This document shows positions 16,605-25,309 of a stretch of DNA of 64,000 nucleotides, one piece after another. This DNA comes from Enterovibrio norvegicus_B. Its GTDB lineage: Bacteria > Pseudomonadota > Gammaproteobacteria > Enterobacterales > Vibrionaceae. Below the pieces are notes generated by a model that saw nothing but the letters and a program-made list of their open reading frames with translations, was not told the DNA's origin and made no database searches. The position numbers and the translations under genes are program-made. Numbering within the stretch: position 1 is the stretch's first letter; the number at the start of each line of letters is the position of its first letter. The DNA lies in NCBI RefSeq assembly GCF_002876705.1, contig NZ_MDAG01000009.1, forward strand, positions 50,724 to 114,723. The letters are read 5' to 3'.

Positions 16605-17879
16605 ATGAGCGATGATACAAAACCAAGCGTACCTCTGAGGCGTAATCGACGACTCGAATGCATCGCGCGTAATCGCCTGCACCCTGAACATGCCGCCCTC
16701 ATGGCATCGCAAAACATCATGCTCGGCGGCACAAACCGAAAAGACCCACACCATGTTGGGTTCTTTACCCCTGCAGGCATTAAGCGTATTGACCGATCTG
16801 GCGAGACGTCTGCGGGTGCTGGCATTGCGGCAAAAGCCGTTGAACAAAGCTTGCCAAGCAAACACATCGCATCGCCGTCGGGTTATGTGGTGGTGGTGTC
16901 AGATGGCGACAACGAAAAACTGTCAACGCTCGACAAAGACATGTTGGGTTTGGCGCAGCAATTGGCGGCGCGACACGGCGATGATACCGCCGTGTTGTTG
17001 GTCACTGTTTTTGCGCGACACGATGATTTTGCAGCAGCGGGCGCTGACCGTGTATGGGCGCTCAATGCACCAGCCACTTACTCCCCTGAACAGTGGCTCT
17101 CAGCGTTACTTTCGCTTGAATCGTCTCTTATGCCCGTTCACTGGATTTTCCCTGATTCGGGTTTGGTGGGCGGTGATTTAGGGCGAAAACTCAGTGTCGA
17201 ATTCAATGAAAGACCCGCTACGCGCGTTAGAAGCGTGGTGGACACACAAGCAGAGAATGTGCAGATCGAGTGTGGTAGCGGTGATGCAGGGCGAACGGTG
17301 ATCCGACAACTCGCTCGTGTTTTGTTGGTGGAAGAACAGGTGGCAGAGCCGATTTCTGGCTATGTCACGGATGCGTCGTCATTGGAAGCATCGCTAGTAG
17401 ACACTTTACTAAAACCCGCCTTTGATACTGATCTGGCTTGTGCCATTGAAGATGCTGGCAGTGTGGCGGTTGATCCCAAAAACATCCCGCTGCCCGAAAC
17501 AGGTTTTATCCTTTCTGGCGGTAACGGTGTGCGAAATTGGGCGTTGTTCCATCAATGTGCAGACGCATTAGGCGCAACCGAAGGGGCAAGCCGCGTGGCG
17601 GTCGATAATGGGCATATGCCCAGAACGACACAAGTGGGTGCGTCAGGCACTTATGTTAATGCCAAGGTGTATATCGCAGTAGGTATTTCTGGCGCGATCC
17701 AGCATCTTCAAGGGATGACACAGTGCGATACGGTGATTGCGATAAACGCAGATCCTGCCTGTGACATGATAAAACGCGCGGACCTCAGCATCATTGCGGA
17801 CAGTTCCGAGGTGATGCAAGCCTTGGTGGACGCGGTACAAGGTTCGAAAACTGGCAAGGAGCTCAGTGATGCAAGTTAA
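16605..17879 (+). CDS. Electron transfer flavoprotein alpha-like subunit
   Basis: A 424-residue ETF-alpha-type protein. The C-terminal FAD domain is plain: LPETGFILSGGNGV, VDNGHMPRTTQVGASG, VYIAVGISGAIQHLQGM, then INADPACDMIKRADLSIIAD. The N-terminal extension of about 90 residues is rich in Arg/Lys and longer than in housekeeping EtfA. Start is ATG 16605, three bases after a GTG. It overlaps the next gene by 11 bases, so translation is likely coupled. In context it accepts electrons from DgcAB; the gene order matches the Pseudomonas dimethylglycine locus. Confidence 0.88.
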   Translation: MSDDTKPSVPLRRNRRLECIARNRLHPEHAALMASQNIMLGGTNRKDPHHVGFFTPAGIKRIDRSGETSAGAGIAAKAVEQSLPSKHIASPSGYVVVVSDGDNEKLSTLDKDMLGLAQQLAARHGDDTAVLLVTVFARHDDFAAAGADRVWALNAPATYSPEQWLSALLSLESSLMPVHWIFPDSGLVGGDLGRKLSVEFNERPATRVRSVVDTQAENVQIECGSGDAGRTVIRQLARVLLVEEQVAEPISGYVTDASSLEASLVDTLLKPAFDTDLACAIEDAGSVAVDPKNIPLPETGFILSGGNGVRNWALFHQCADALGATEGASRVAVDNGHMPRTTQVGASGTYVNAKVYIAVGISGAIQHLQGMTQCDTVIAINADPACDMIKRADLSIIADSSEVMQALVDAVQGSKTGKELSDAS

Positions 17880-18639
17880 TGACGACATCATGGTGCTGGT
17901 TTCTTGTGGGCATCACCCACTTTCTGGCAGAGAGCGACGTGCTGATCGTGATGCTCAAGCGCTCGACATCGCGCTGCAACATACGGCTTCGCCACGTGTG
18001 GTGTTTGCGGGTGATCCTGAATGTTCGGCATTACGTGACTATTTGGGCATGGGCGTGCCTGAAATCGATGTGCTCTCCCAAAAGGCAGATGCCGATATGA
18101 GTGTTGCGCTTGCCAGTTACGTACATCAAAAGTCACCGCGTTTAGTCCTATGCGGTCATCGTGCAGAGCAAGGTGAATCGTCGGGAATGGTGCCGTATTT
18201 GGTGGGAAAACGTTTGAATGCTGCAGTGGTGCCAGACGTGGTTGATATTTTGGCTCAACATGCAGAATCCGTTGAAGTGTTGCAAGCTCTCGCAGGTGGT
18301 CAACGCCGCCGATTACAGGTTCAACTTCCCGCCGTGTTGATTGCCAGCGCATCCGCACCTGCGGCGCGGCAAAGTGCGTTTACTAAGGCGAGAGATGGCG
18401 TGATTCATTCATTGAGTGTGGTTGAAATTGAAGACGCAGAGTTGAATACGTGGCACTGGCAAGTGGCAAAAAAACGGGCCAAACGTGTAAAAACAGTGGC
18501 AGCAGCTTCATCGAGCCGGGATCGATTTCGCGCGGCAACAGCAGCGCCTGCTTCATCCGGTGGGAAGGTCATGCACAACCCCACACCTGAAGAAGCTGCT
18601 GAATCAATCATGCAGCTACTCAAAGAAAAGGGCGTTTAG
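17869..18639 (+). CDS. Electron transfer flavoprotein beta-like subunit
   Basis: A 256-residue ETF-beta-type protein: it starts with a beta strand (IMVLVSCGHHPLSGRE), has the nucleotide-type PRLVLCGHRAEQGESSGMVPYLVGKRL stretch near 105-130 and LQALAGGQRRRLQVQLPAVL near 150-170, as in EtfB. The last 40 residues are low-complexity Ala/Ser/Arg then a helix. ATG 17869 follows AAGGAG and lies inside the end of the alpha-like gene. It is the last gene of the dimethylglycine operon as far as I can see; no clear terminator follows. Confidence 0.85.
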   Translation: MQVNDDIMVLVSCGHHPLSGRERRADRDAQALDIALQHTASPRVVFAGDPECSALRDYLGMGVPEIDVLSQKADADMSVALASYVHQKSPRLVLCGHRAEQGESSGMVPYLVGKRLNAAVVPDVVDILAQHAESVEVLQALAGGQRRRLQVQLPAVLIASASAPAARQSAFTKARDGVIHSLSVVEIEDAELNTWHWQVAKKRAKRVKTVAAASSSRDRFRAATAAPASSGGKVMHNPTPEEAAESIMQLLKEKGV

Positions 18640-18768
18640 GTCGCCTTGAATAAACTGTCGTGTTCTTTGCTGTAATTCATTAGACTTTCGCTATTCCCAC
18701 TAGCCTTGATGAGCGCATCTTCAGGTTGCTTGGGGTTGCATTTGAATATGATGAATTCTGGAGGCCGC

Positions 18769-18996
18769 GTGAAGCGCATTACAATATATACCAGCCGACA
18801 ATGTGCGCACTGCAACGCGGCGAAACAATTTTTTGATAGTAAGAAAATCGCTTATCGAGAATGTGATGTAGGCACGCCTCGTGGGAAAAAAGAACATGCA
18901 GCATTGGGTGCACGCGGTGTACCCGTGATAAAAATCGGCGATAAAGTGCTGCATGGATTTTCCCCAAAAGCTGTCGAACAAGCCCTTAAATCGTAA
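18769..18996 (+). CDS. Small glutaredoxin-like protein
   Basis: A 75-residue thioredoxin-fold protein with redox motif CAHC near residues 11-14, the cis-Pro block RGVPVIKIGDKVLHGF and a C-terminal helix, as in NrdH/GrxC-type glutaredoxins. I take GTG 18769, which has GGAGG four bases before it; ATG codons at 18748 or 18751 are alternatives. It lies 38 bases before the arsR operator, so a link to arsenate reduction is possible but not shown. There is no arsC in the window. Confidence 0.75.
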   Translation: MKRITIYTSRQCAHCNAAKQFFDSKKIAYRECDVGTPRGKKEHAALGARGVPVIKIGDKVLHGFSPKAVEQALKS

Positions 18997-19033
18997 CCCT
19001 CTTCTGACCCTAATCTTCCTGCTGCAATGTAAT

Positions 19034-19071
19034 CGTCACTTTACATATGGAAAAACATATATAAAGTGACG
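19034..19071. promoter_or_regulatory. ArsR operator 1, upstream of arsR
   Basis: A 38-bp inverted repeat: CGTCACTTTACATATG (19034-19049), six-base spacer, CATATATAAAGTGACG (19056-19071); arms match at 15 of 16 positions. The CATATG-N6-CATAT core recurs before acr3. Confidence 0.75.
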
Positions 19072-19100
19072 TTATTCAATCAAACAATCCCGAAGGCCTC

Positions 19101-19445
19101 ATGTCTCCCGTCAATTTCTATAAATGCTTAGCTGATGAAACGCGCTTGAAAACCCTGTTGTTGTTGGAGCGAGAAGAAGAGTTGTGTGTCTGTGAATTGA
19201 TGGCTGCGTTGGATGAGAGTCAGCCTAAAGTGTCTCGTCACCTTGCCCAACTGCGAAAGTGTGGCCTTTTAACAGACAGACGCCAAGGTCAGTGGGTGTT
19301 TTATCGGATCAACGCTGATTTGCCTGCCTGGGCAAAAGATGTATTAACGACCACGATGAAAGCTAACGCTACGTTTTTAGAAGAAGACATGACGCGTTTA
19401 TGCCGCATGGGTGATCGCCCAGCGCGCGCTTCTGCATGCTGCTAA
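19101..19445 (+). CDS. arsR: ArsR-family arsenic-responsive repressor
   Basis: A 114-residue winged-helix regulator. The metalloid-sensing motif ELCVCEL (about residues 28-34) with its Cys pair is that of class I ArsR, followed by the recognition helix SQPKVSRHLAQLRKCGLL. Cys residues also close the protein (ACC). It should dissociate from DNA on binding arsenite. It starts 29 bases after a 38-bp palindrome and is followed at 70 bases by acr3; both promoters carry matching palindromes, so it likely represses itself and the pump. Confidence 0.92.
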   Translation: MSPVNFYKCLADETRLKTLLLLEREEELCVCELMAALDESQPKVSRHLAQLRKCGLLTDRRQGQWVFYRINADLPAWAKDVLTTTMKANATFLEEDMTRLCRMGDRPARASACC

Positions 19446-19458
19446 AAAAATTTGAATT

Positions 19459-19484
19459 GATATATATGGTAAATCATATGTATC
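19459..19484. promoter_or_regulatory. ArsR operator 2, upstream of acr3
   Basis: GATATATATG (19459-19468), six-base spacer, CATATGTATC (19475-19484); arms match at 9 of 10 positions, with the same ATATG-N6-CATAT core as operator 1. Confidence 0.7.
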
Positions 19485-19515
19485 GGATTGATTAGATAAA
19501 AATGAGGACGATCTA

Positions 19516-20529
19516 ATGGGAATGTTTGAACGCTACTTGTCGGTTTGGGTAGCGACGTGTATTGCTGCTGGGGTGGTGCTGGGAAACCTTGTTCCTTCTG
19601 TGTTTTCATCAATCGCCAGTTGGGAGTTTGCACATGTAAATCTTGTTGTCGCTGTGCTTATTTGGGTCATGATTTTTCCCATGATGGTTCAAGTCGACTT
19701 CAGTGTGGTGAAAGATGTCGGGAAAAAACCAAAAGGGCTTGTGCTGACGCTGGTCATTAACTGGTTAGTGAAACCTTTTACGATGGCCGCGTTAGGTTGG
19801 TTGTTCTTCAAAGGAATATTTGCTGATTGGGTCGACCCGCAAACCGCCAGTGAATACATCGCCGGGATGATCCTACTTGGCGTCGCGCCGTGTACCGCGA
19901 TGGTGTTCATATGGAGTCAGCTTACCAAAGGGGATGCAAACTACACCTTGGTGCAAGTGTCGGTGAATGACATCATTATGGTGTTTGCGTTTGCGCCAAT
20001 AACAGCATTGCTACTCGGTGTCAGCGATATCTCTGTGCCTTGGCAAACCCTCACCAGTTCCGTGTTTCTTTATGTTGTACTGCCTCTAGTGGCAGGCGCG
20101 CTTGTTCGCAAAAACCTGCTCGGCAAGGGTGAGGAGAAGCTCTACACGTTTCTTGCTGCCACAAAGCCTTGGTCGATTGTCGGTTTGCTCGGCACGGTTG
20201 TACTGCTCTTCGGGTTTCAGGCCGAAACCATTGTTAGCCAGCCACAATCTATCCTCTTGATTGCCATTCCTTTGTTGATTCAAACTTATGGCATTTTTGC
20301 CATTACCTATGGCGCTGCAAAGTGGATGAAGTTACCGCATAACGTTGCCGCCCCCGCAGGTATGATTGGCACATCAAATTTCTTTGAATTGGCAGTCGCT
20401 GTCGCGATTTCTCTCTTTGGCTTACATTCCGGCGCTGCACTTGCAACCGTTGTGGGTGTGCTGGTAGAAGTGCCCGTGATGCTGTCATTGGTATGGTTTG
20501 CGAATCGGACGCGCCACTGGTTTGTCTAG
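19516..20529 (+). CDS. acr3: Arsenite efflux permease ACR3
   Basis: A 337-residue inner-membrane protein with about ten hydrophobic segments. It shows the ACR3 blocks: FPMMVQVDFSVV near 55-66, GVAPCTAMVFIWSQLTKGDANYTLVQVSVND near 121-151 (with the key Cys), and APAGMIGTSNFFELAVAVAISLFG near 277-300. ACR3 exports arsenite using the proton motive force. AGGACGATCTA lies before ATG 19516. A strong terminator follows at 20599-20624. Confidence 0.93.
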   Translation: MGMFERYLSVWVATCIAAGVVLGNLVPSVFSSIASWEFAHVNLVVAVLIWVMIFPMMVQVDFSVVKDVGKKPKGLVLTLVINWLVKPFTMAALGWLFFKGIFADWVDPQTASEYIAGMILLGVAPCTAMVFIWSQLTKGDANYTLVQVSVNDIIMVFAFAPITALLLGVSDISVPWQTLTSSVFLYVVLPLVAGALVRKNLLGKGEEKLYTFLAATKPWSIVGLLGTVVLLFGFQAETIVSQPQSILLIAIPLLIQTYGIFAITYGAAKWMKLPHNVAAPAGMIGTSNFFELAVAVAISLFGLHSGAALATVVGVLVEVPVMLSLVWFANRTRHWFV

Positions 20530-20598
20530 CATGAAATGCCAACACCACGGATTTTCGTCATGTTGAAATGTGCGTAATGCCTGTGTGAAAAGTGTACT

Positions 20599-20624
20599 AA
20601 GCCCCGAATTTTTGGGGCTTTTTT
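20599..20624 (+). terminator. Intrinsic terminator after acr3
   Basis: Stem AAGCCCC/GGGGCTT with an 8-base loop, then TTTT. Confidence 0.88.
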
Positions 20625-20894
20625 GTCTCTATAAATGAGGGGAGTGGTGATTGTGAAGGGCTATTTGCGTATCACTTCACGATTGTTGGATTTTGTTACT
20701 TATAACGCTATCAATGTCTTTCGAATAGGTGGTAATTCTGATTATTCGGCAATATATCAGCAGCTTATGCTTTGTATTGTAAATTGACAAAGTCATGTCA
20801 TTTAGTGGACGCATTGAATTTTGCACCGCCGAACACATCAGAATCTCAAACTAAAAAAATCCCAAAAACAAAAAGACAACTACAGGAATTCACT
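20625..20894. other. Promoter region of the arginase-family gene
   Basis: About 270 bases without a clear gene between the acr3 terminator and the hydrolase start. An A-rich stretch lies just before its ribosome site. I see no defined operator. Confidence 0.4.
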
Positions 20895-21815
20895 ATGAAA
20901 CGATCCTTCGATCTTATCGGCGCACCTTTCAATCAGTTTGGCTCTGTAAAAACAGAGAAGAACACGCTGGAAGCGTTGCGACGATTGGACGAAGAGCATT
21001 GGTTAGGTCTTTCTGAATGGCTCGAAATGCGAAATAAACGCTGGGAAGCCGATATCGAAGACAAAGGTGATGTATTACCTGATGACGAGGCAAAATTTCT
21101 CGTGAACCATGGTGAAGATCTGCAAGGATTAACGCGTTACTGTGAACAATTGAAAATCACGGTATTGGATTCGTATCGAGCTGGCCGAACCCCTGTAGTG
21201 GTGGGTGGCGATCATGCAGTCACGCTTGGCACCATGCAAGCCACATTGGAATACTTTCAAAAAGAGCACGGCGAACATGTTGCTGTTGTATGGGTGGATG
21301 CACATGCCGATTGCAACACAGGACGTGGAAATCTGCACGGTAAGCCTCTCGCGTTGTTGATGGACAAATACCCTCATGACAATTGGTCTGTACCCGCAGA
21401 CATTCGTCTATCGCCGCAAGACATCTACTACGTCGCGGTTCGTGATTTGATGTTGCCAGAAGCAGAACTGATCAAAGCGGAGGGAATTGAACTCAATAGC
21501 CCAGAAGTGATCGATGCGATTGGTTTTCGAACCATGCTCGACAGGCTGATCGCCCAACTTGAAGGCAACTACGACCGCTTTTTCGTTTCGTTTGATTATG
21601 ATGCACTTGATGGCGCGATTTTCCGCGCATGCGCAACACCGAATGTGGGTGGTTTGTCTGCGCGAGAAGCACTCACACTCGTGCATGAATTGGCGGCACA
21701 CCCTAAGTTCGTAGGTATTGATTTTCTTGAGTATTTACCCGAGAAGGATCCTGAGGGAATATCGAAGGAGATGATGATCAAGTTGATTGATGCTGCGTGG
21801 GGGTACCGTATCTAA
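20895..21815 (+). CDS. Arginase/agmatinase/formimidoylglutamase-family hydrolase
   Basis: A 306-residue ureohydrolase. Manganese-binding blocks are VVVGGDHAVTLG (His), WVDAHADCNT (Asp-x-His-x-Asp) and SFDYDALDG (Asp-x-Asp), all six expected ligands in place. The third block ends in Gly where arginases usually have Pro, and the first reads HA rather than HS. Members hydrolyse guanidino compounds to urea or formamide; the substrate here is not determined. No hut, spe or arc genes are adjacent. ATG 20895 follows CAGGAA; in-frame codons further up would encode a Lys/Thr-rich, unlikely extension. Confidence 0.88.
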   Translation: MKRSFDLIGAPFNQFGSVKTEKNTLEALRRLDEEHWLGLSEWLEMRNKRWEADIEDKGDVLPDDEAKFLVNHGEDLQGLTRYCEQLKITVLDSYRAGRTPVVVGGDHAVTLGTMQATLEYFQKEHGEHVAVVWVDAHADCNTGRGNLHGKPLALLMDKYPHDNWSVPADIRLSPQDIYYVAVRDLMLPEAELIKAEGIELNSPEVIDAIGFRTMLDRLIAQLEGNYDRFFVSFDYDALDGAIFRACATPNVGGLSAREALTLVHELAAHPKFVGIDFLEYLPEKDPEGISKEMMIKLIDAAWGYRI

Positions 21816-21848
21816 GCGACGCATTGTCTTCGTTAGCACGCAAGCTCA

Positions 21849-21878
21849 CGCCTCGATTGTAGATCGGGGCGTTTTTTT
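21849..21878 (+). terminator. Intrinsic terminator after the arginase-family gene
   Basis: Stem CGCCTCGAT/ATCGGGGCG with G-T pairs, then seven T. Confidence 0.85.
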
Positions 21879-21976
21879 CTCTGCAAGAAACTAACTCTGT
21901 TGCATACCACAAAGCATTTGTCTCACAAATGAGCTAAACATTAATGTATTGAATTTTTTATGTTTAGGGGGGAAGT

Positions 21977-23593
21977 ATGGCGCTGCTCAAGCGACGTTAC
22001 ATTAGGATGTTCGCCGTCATTATCGGAATCGTATTTTCCGCCAGTCTCTCTGCCCTTTTTAGCGCCTCTGAACATGAAAACATTGTGTCTGATTTTGAAT
22101 TTGAGGTTGAAAGAAAAGCCGCTGCATTCTCACAAACGTTAGATATGAACTTCGAAGCGCTTCAATCGATCAGCACGCTTTTTAGAACTTACCCCGATAC
22201 GGGGTATTTGATGTTTAAGCAAGAAGCACAACGTGTTTTGCAAAGGCACTCGGGTATCCAAGGCCTTGAGTGGGCGCCACGTATTTTTCAAGAAGAACGT
22301 ACAGACGCTGAACGCGTGATGCAACTTCACTTTCCTGAATTCTCGTTTACGCATATTTCGCCTCACGGCAACATGGCGATCGCCAAAGAAAGCCAAGAAT
22401 ACTACCCCGTTTACTATGTAGAGCCTTATTTCGGGAATGAAAAAGTCTTAGGTTTCGACCTTGGGTCAAACCCTCGTCGGATGTCGACGCTAATTGAGGC
22501 AAGAGATTCTGGTCAAGCCAAGGCAACCGCCAGTATTCGATTGATTCAAGAAACCGAAAACCAGCGTGGTTTTCTGACCATGGTGCCTATCTACCAAGGT
22601 GCCGTATCAACCCTCGCGAACAGACAAAAGAACATCATTGGCATCGTGCTTGCTGTGAATCGCATTGGGGATATCTTTGTCATGTCCCAACATGGGGAGC
22701 TACCCACTGATCTATCCATTCGGCTTTTCGATATCACCAACCCCAAGCAGGTTGAGTTGCTGTTTGATAGGACTCCGAAAGACGCCATCTTATCTGACGA
22801 TTTACGTTACACCACGTCATTGCCCTCAGTCCTTGGGCGTCAATGGCAAATGGAAGTAACCGCCACCAACGCATATCTTGCAGGGAAAAAGAGCATGACC
22901 CCGATCATTGTCTTCGCTTCTGGCATTATGTTGACGGCCTTTTTTACTGCCTATTTAAGCTTGATGTTTCGCCATTCCGGGTTGGTTGAAAAAGAGGTGA
23001 TTGAACGGACCAAAGACCTCGATTTTGCTAACAATGAACTGAGGAAATTGTCGCAGAATGATGCTCTGACAGGGCTGTATAACCGGCGCTATTTTGATGA
23101 GTATGCGAGTCGAGAGTGGCTACGTGCCCAGCGTACACAAACCCCTCTGTCGCTCCTCCTGATTGATGTCGATCACTTTAAAAGATACAACGATTGTTAT
23201 GGGCACCACGCGGGAGATGGGTGTTTAAAGCAAATCGCATCTGCGCTTCAACATGCGCTAATGCGTTCGCAGGACATTGTGTGTCGTTATGGGGGGGAAG
23301 AATTTGTGATTGTATTACCGGATACCACAGAGCCCGGGAATGTGGCAGAACGCTGTCGCGCGAAAATTGCCGCGCTAGGTATTGAGCACAACGGAAATGA
23401 AGACAAAGGAAAAGTCTCAATCAGTATTGGGGCTGCAACCGCGGTACCAAGTGGTGCAAATCAGTTTCAAGACCTCTTTAACGCCGCAGATGAAGCGCTG
23501 TATGAGGCAAAATCTAGTGGGAGAGATTGCACGGTGATTCGAACGGATGATGTTGATAGTGATCCATTGCCTGATGAAGATTTGAGTGCGTAG
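21977..23593 (+). CDS. CHASE-domain diguanylate cyclase
   Basis: A 538-residue membrane sensor: a transmembrane segment at about 11-30, a periplasmic CHASE domain (about 55-260, with the block QGLEWAPRI), a second segment near 308-328, and a GGDEF domain to about 515. The active site reads RYGGEEFVIVLP and an inhibitory RxxD site (RSQD) sits five residues before it, so the enzyme should make c-di-GMP and be subject to product inhibition. CHASE domains sense small extracellular ligands; the ligand here is unknown. GGGGGGAAG precedes ATG 21977. The gene is a single unit between two terminators. Confidence 0.92.
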   Translation: MALLKRRYIRMFAVIIGIVFSASLSALFSASEHENIVSDFEFEVERKAAAFSQTLDMNFEALQSISTLFRTYPDTGYLMFKQEAQRVLQRHSGIQGLEWAPRIFQEERTDAERVMQLHFPEFSFTHISPHGNMAIAKESQEYYPVYYVEPYFGNEKVLGFDLGSNPRRMSTLIEARDSGQAKATASIRLIQETENQRGFLTMVPIYQGAVSTLANRQKNIIGIVLAVNRIGDIFVMSQHGELPTDLSIRLFDITNPKQVELLFDRTPKDAILSDDLRYTTSLPSVLGRQWQMEVTATNAYLAGKKSMTPIIVFASGIMLTAFFTAYLSLMFRHSGLVEKEVIERTKDLDFANNELRKLSQNDALTGLYNRRYFDEYASREWLRAQRTQTPLSLLLIDVDHFKRYNDCYGHHAGDGCLKQIASALQHALMRSQDIVCRYGGEEFVIVLPDTTEPGNVAERCRAKIAALGIEHNGNEDKGKVSISIGAATAVPSGANQFQDLFNAADEALYEAKSSGRDCTVIRTDDVDSDPLPDEDLSA

Positions 23594-23599
23594 AACATA

Positions 23600-23630
23600 C
23601 AATGCCCCGATATCGGGGCATTGTTCTTCT
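23600..23630 (+). terminator. Intrinsic terminator after the cyclase gene
   Basis: An 11-bp perfect stem CAATGCCCCGA/TCGGGGCATTG followed by TTCTTC. Confidence 0.8.
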
Positions 23631-23777
23631 TCGGTCTTGTATTTACCGGAAGATTCACGTCAAACAGTGTTCACCTGTCGTGAAGCGTTTTTGATAAAAG
23701 CACGAATGTCCCCTCGAACTGTGAGTGTTTTTCCGCCTACGCCGTGCGGCACGTCCGCATCTGCTTTACATCCGCCA

Positions 23778-23809
23778 CTACCCAACTACCCAACTACCCA
23801 ACTCGCCAA
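23778..23809. repeat. Tandem 8-bp repeat
   Basis: CTACCCAA three times in a row followed by the variant CTCGCCAA, between the convergent cyclase and helicase genes. A simple repeat with potential length variation. Confidence 0.75.
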
Positions 23810-23857
23810 GTCTGGTAAGGCGCGTTCTATGGCAGAACAATTCCGACTTTCTGGCTT

Positions 23858-25090
23858 TTAGCGACGGGCTTTTCCCGATTTTTTGATTAGCTGGCGCTTC
23901 AAACGACGTTTCTCGCCACCACGACCACCGCGTTTTTCGTGATGTTCTTTGTCTGCGTTCAAGTCTGGTTCATAACCTTCCAGCCATTCTTGTGGCAGAC
24001 GCTGATCGATCAGTGTTTCGATGGCAACTAACATCCCTTCTTCTTCGCGGCTAACCAGTGAGATGGCCTTGCCGCTTTTACCTGCACGGCCTGTACGACC
24101 AATTCGGTGAATGTAATCTTCGGGTTGATGTGGCAGTTCATAGTTGAACACGTAATCAAGTGACGGAATATCTAGCCCACGAGCAGCCACATCTGTCGCG
24201 ACAAGTACACGCACTGCACCAGACTTAAAACCTTCTAAGGCACGATTGCGAGCACCTTGGGTTTTTTCTCCGTGGATCGCTTCGGCCTCCAATCCATCCA
24301 GTTTTAGCTCATTGGCCAAGGCCTCGGTGCTTTGGCGCGTTTTGGCAAACACCAACACTTGTTGCAGGTTCTTGCTACCAATAAGGAAAGAGAGCAGCTC
24401 ACGCTTACGCTTTTTATCAACCGGGTGAACAAGTTGCTCCACGGTATCAGCGGTGCTGTTGCTGGTGGAAATCTCAATGCGTACAGGGGCGTTCAGTAAA
24501 CGATAGGCCAAATCCATCACTTGTTTTGGATAGGTGGCAGAGAAAAATAACGTCTGGCGCTCTTTTGGCATCTTCTTCATCAGGCGTTTTATGTCTGAAA
24601 TAAAGCCCATGTCTAACATACGATCGGCTTCATCGAGGACTAAGGTATCTAAAGCACCGAGATTCAGTGTGCCGATGTGCAAATGATCAAGCAAACGACC
24701 CGGGGTGCCCACCACAATTTCAGCCCCTTTTGCTAAGGCGCTTTTTTGTGGATTGATATTAGCGCCGCCATAAAGTGCAACACACTTCAGCGGCGTGTTC
24801 TGGCTGTATTCCGCCACCTTATCTAACACTTGTTGTGCAAGCTCGCGCGTTGGGGTAACAACAAGAACACGGGTTGAGCCTTTCACGCCTTTCTCAAGCA
24901 ACTGATGAATCAATGGCAAGGTGAAGGCGGCGGTTTTTCCTGTGCCTGTTTGGGCCGCGCCCATCACATCATTTCCCGCCAATACTTTCGGGATCGCCTG
25001 TTGCTGAATGTCAGTTGGTTGAGCGTAACCAAGCGCACTTAGCGTCGATTGAAGCGTCTCATTGAGAAGAGTGAAAGCGTTGTCAGACAT
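23858..25090 (-). CDS. DEAD-box RNA helicase, RhlE-like
   Basis: A 410-residue ATP-dependent RNA helicase with all motifs: Q motif near residues 22-27, AQTGTGKT (motif I), PTRELAQQ, GG, TPGRLLDH, DEAD as VLDEADRMLDMGF (motif II), SAT (motif III), VFAKTR, ATDVAARGLDIP and HRIGRTGRAG (motif VI). The C-terminal tail of about 40 residues is basic (EKRGGRGGEKRRLKR), likely RNA-binding. Similarity is to the RhlE group involved in ribosome assembly or RNA decay. ATG 25090 is chosen with CCGGAAA before it. No co-transcribed gene is evident. Confidence 0.93.
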   Translation of the reverse strand: MSDNAFTLLNETLQSTLSALGYAQPTDIQQQAIPKVLAGNDVMGAAQTGTGKTAAFTLPLIHQLLEKGVKGSTRVLVVTPTRELAQQVLDKVAEYSQNTPLKCVALYGGANINPQKSALAKGAEIVVGTPGRLLDHLHIGTLNLGALDTLVLDEADRMLDMGFISDIKRLMKKMPKERQTLFFSATYPKQVMDLAYRLLNAPVRIEISTSNSTADTVEQLVHPVDKKRKRELLSFLIGSKNLQQVLVFAKTRQSTEALANELKLDGLEAEAIHGEKTQGARNRALEGFKSGAVRVLVATDVAARGLDIPSLDYVFNYELPHQPEDYIHRIGRTGRAGKSGKAISLVSREEEGMLVAIETLIDQRLPQEWLEGYEPDLNADKEHHEKRGGRGGEKRRLKRQLIKKSGKARR

Positions 25091-25309
25091 GATGTTTCCG
25101 GAACAGACCAAAATAAAGGAGCGAGAGTTTACCAGATTCTGCCTGAATGTGCAGAGCAGTCACGAAACCAGATGCGTAAAAATCGGAGAAGAAAAACTCA
25201 TTGTTAAGACGATGAAATCATCCTTCACTAACCCCTCCATTCCTGCACTGTAATCGCTGCAAAATTGTTCTATGTTAAAAATTCAATCACGCGAGGAGAG
25301 GGCTGAGCA

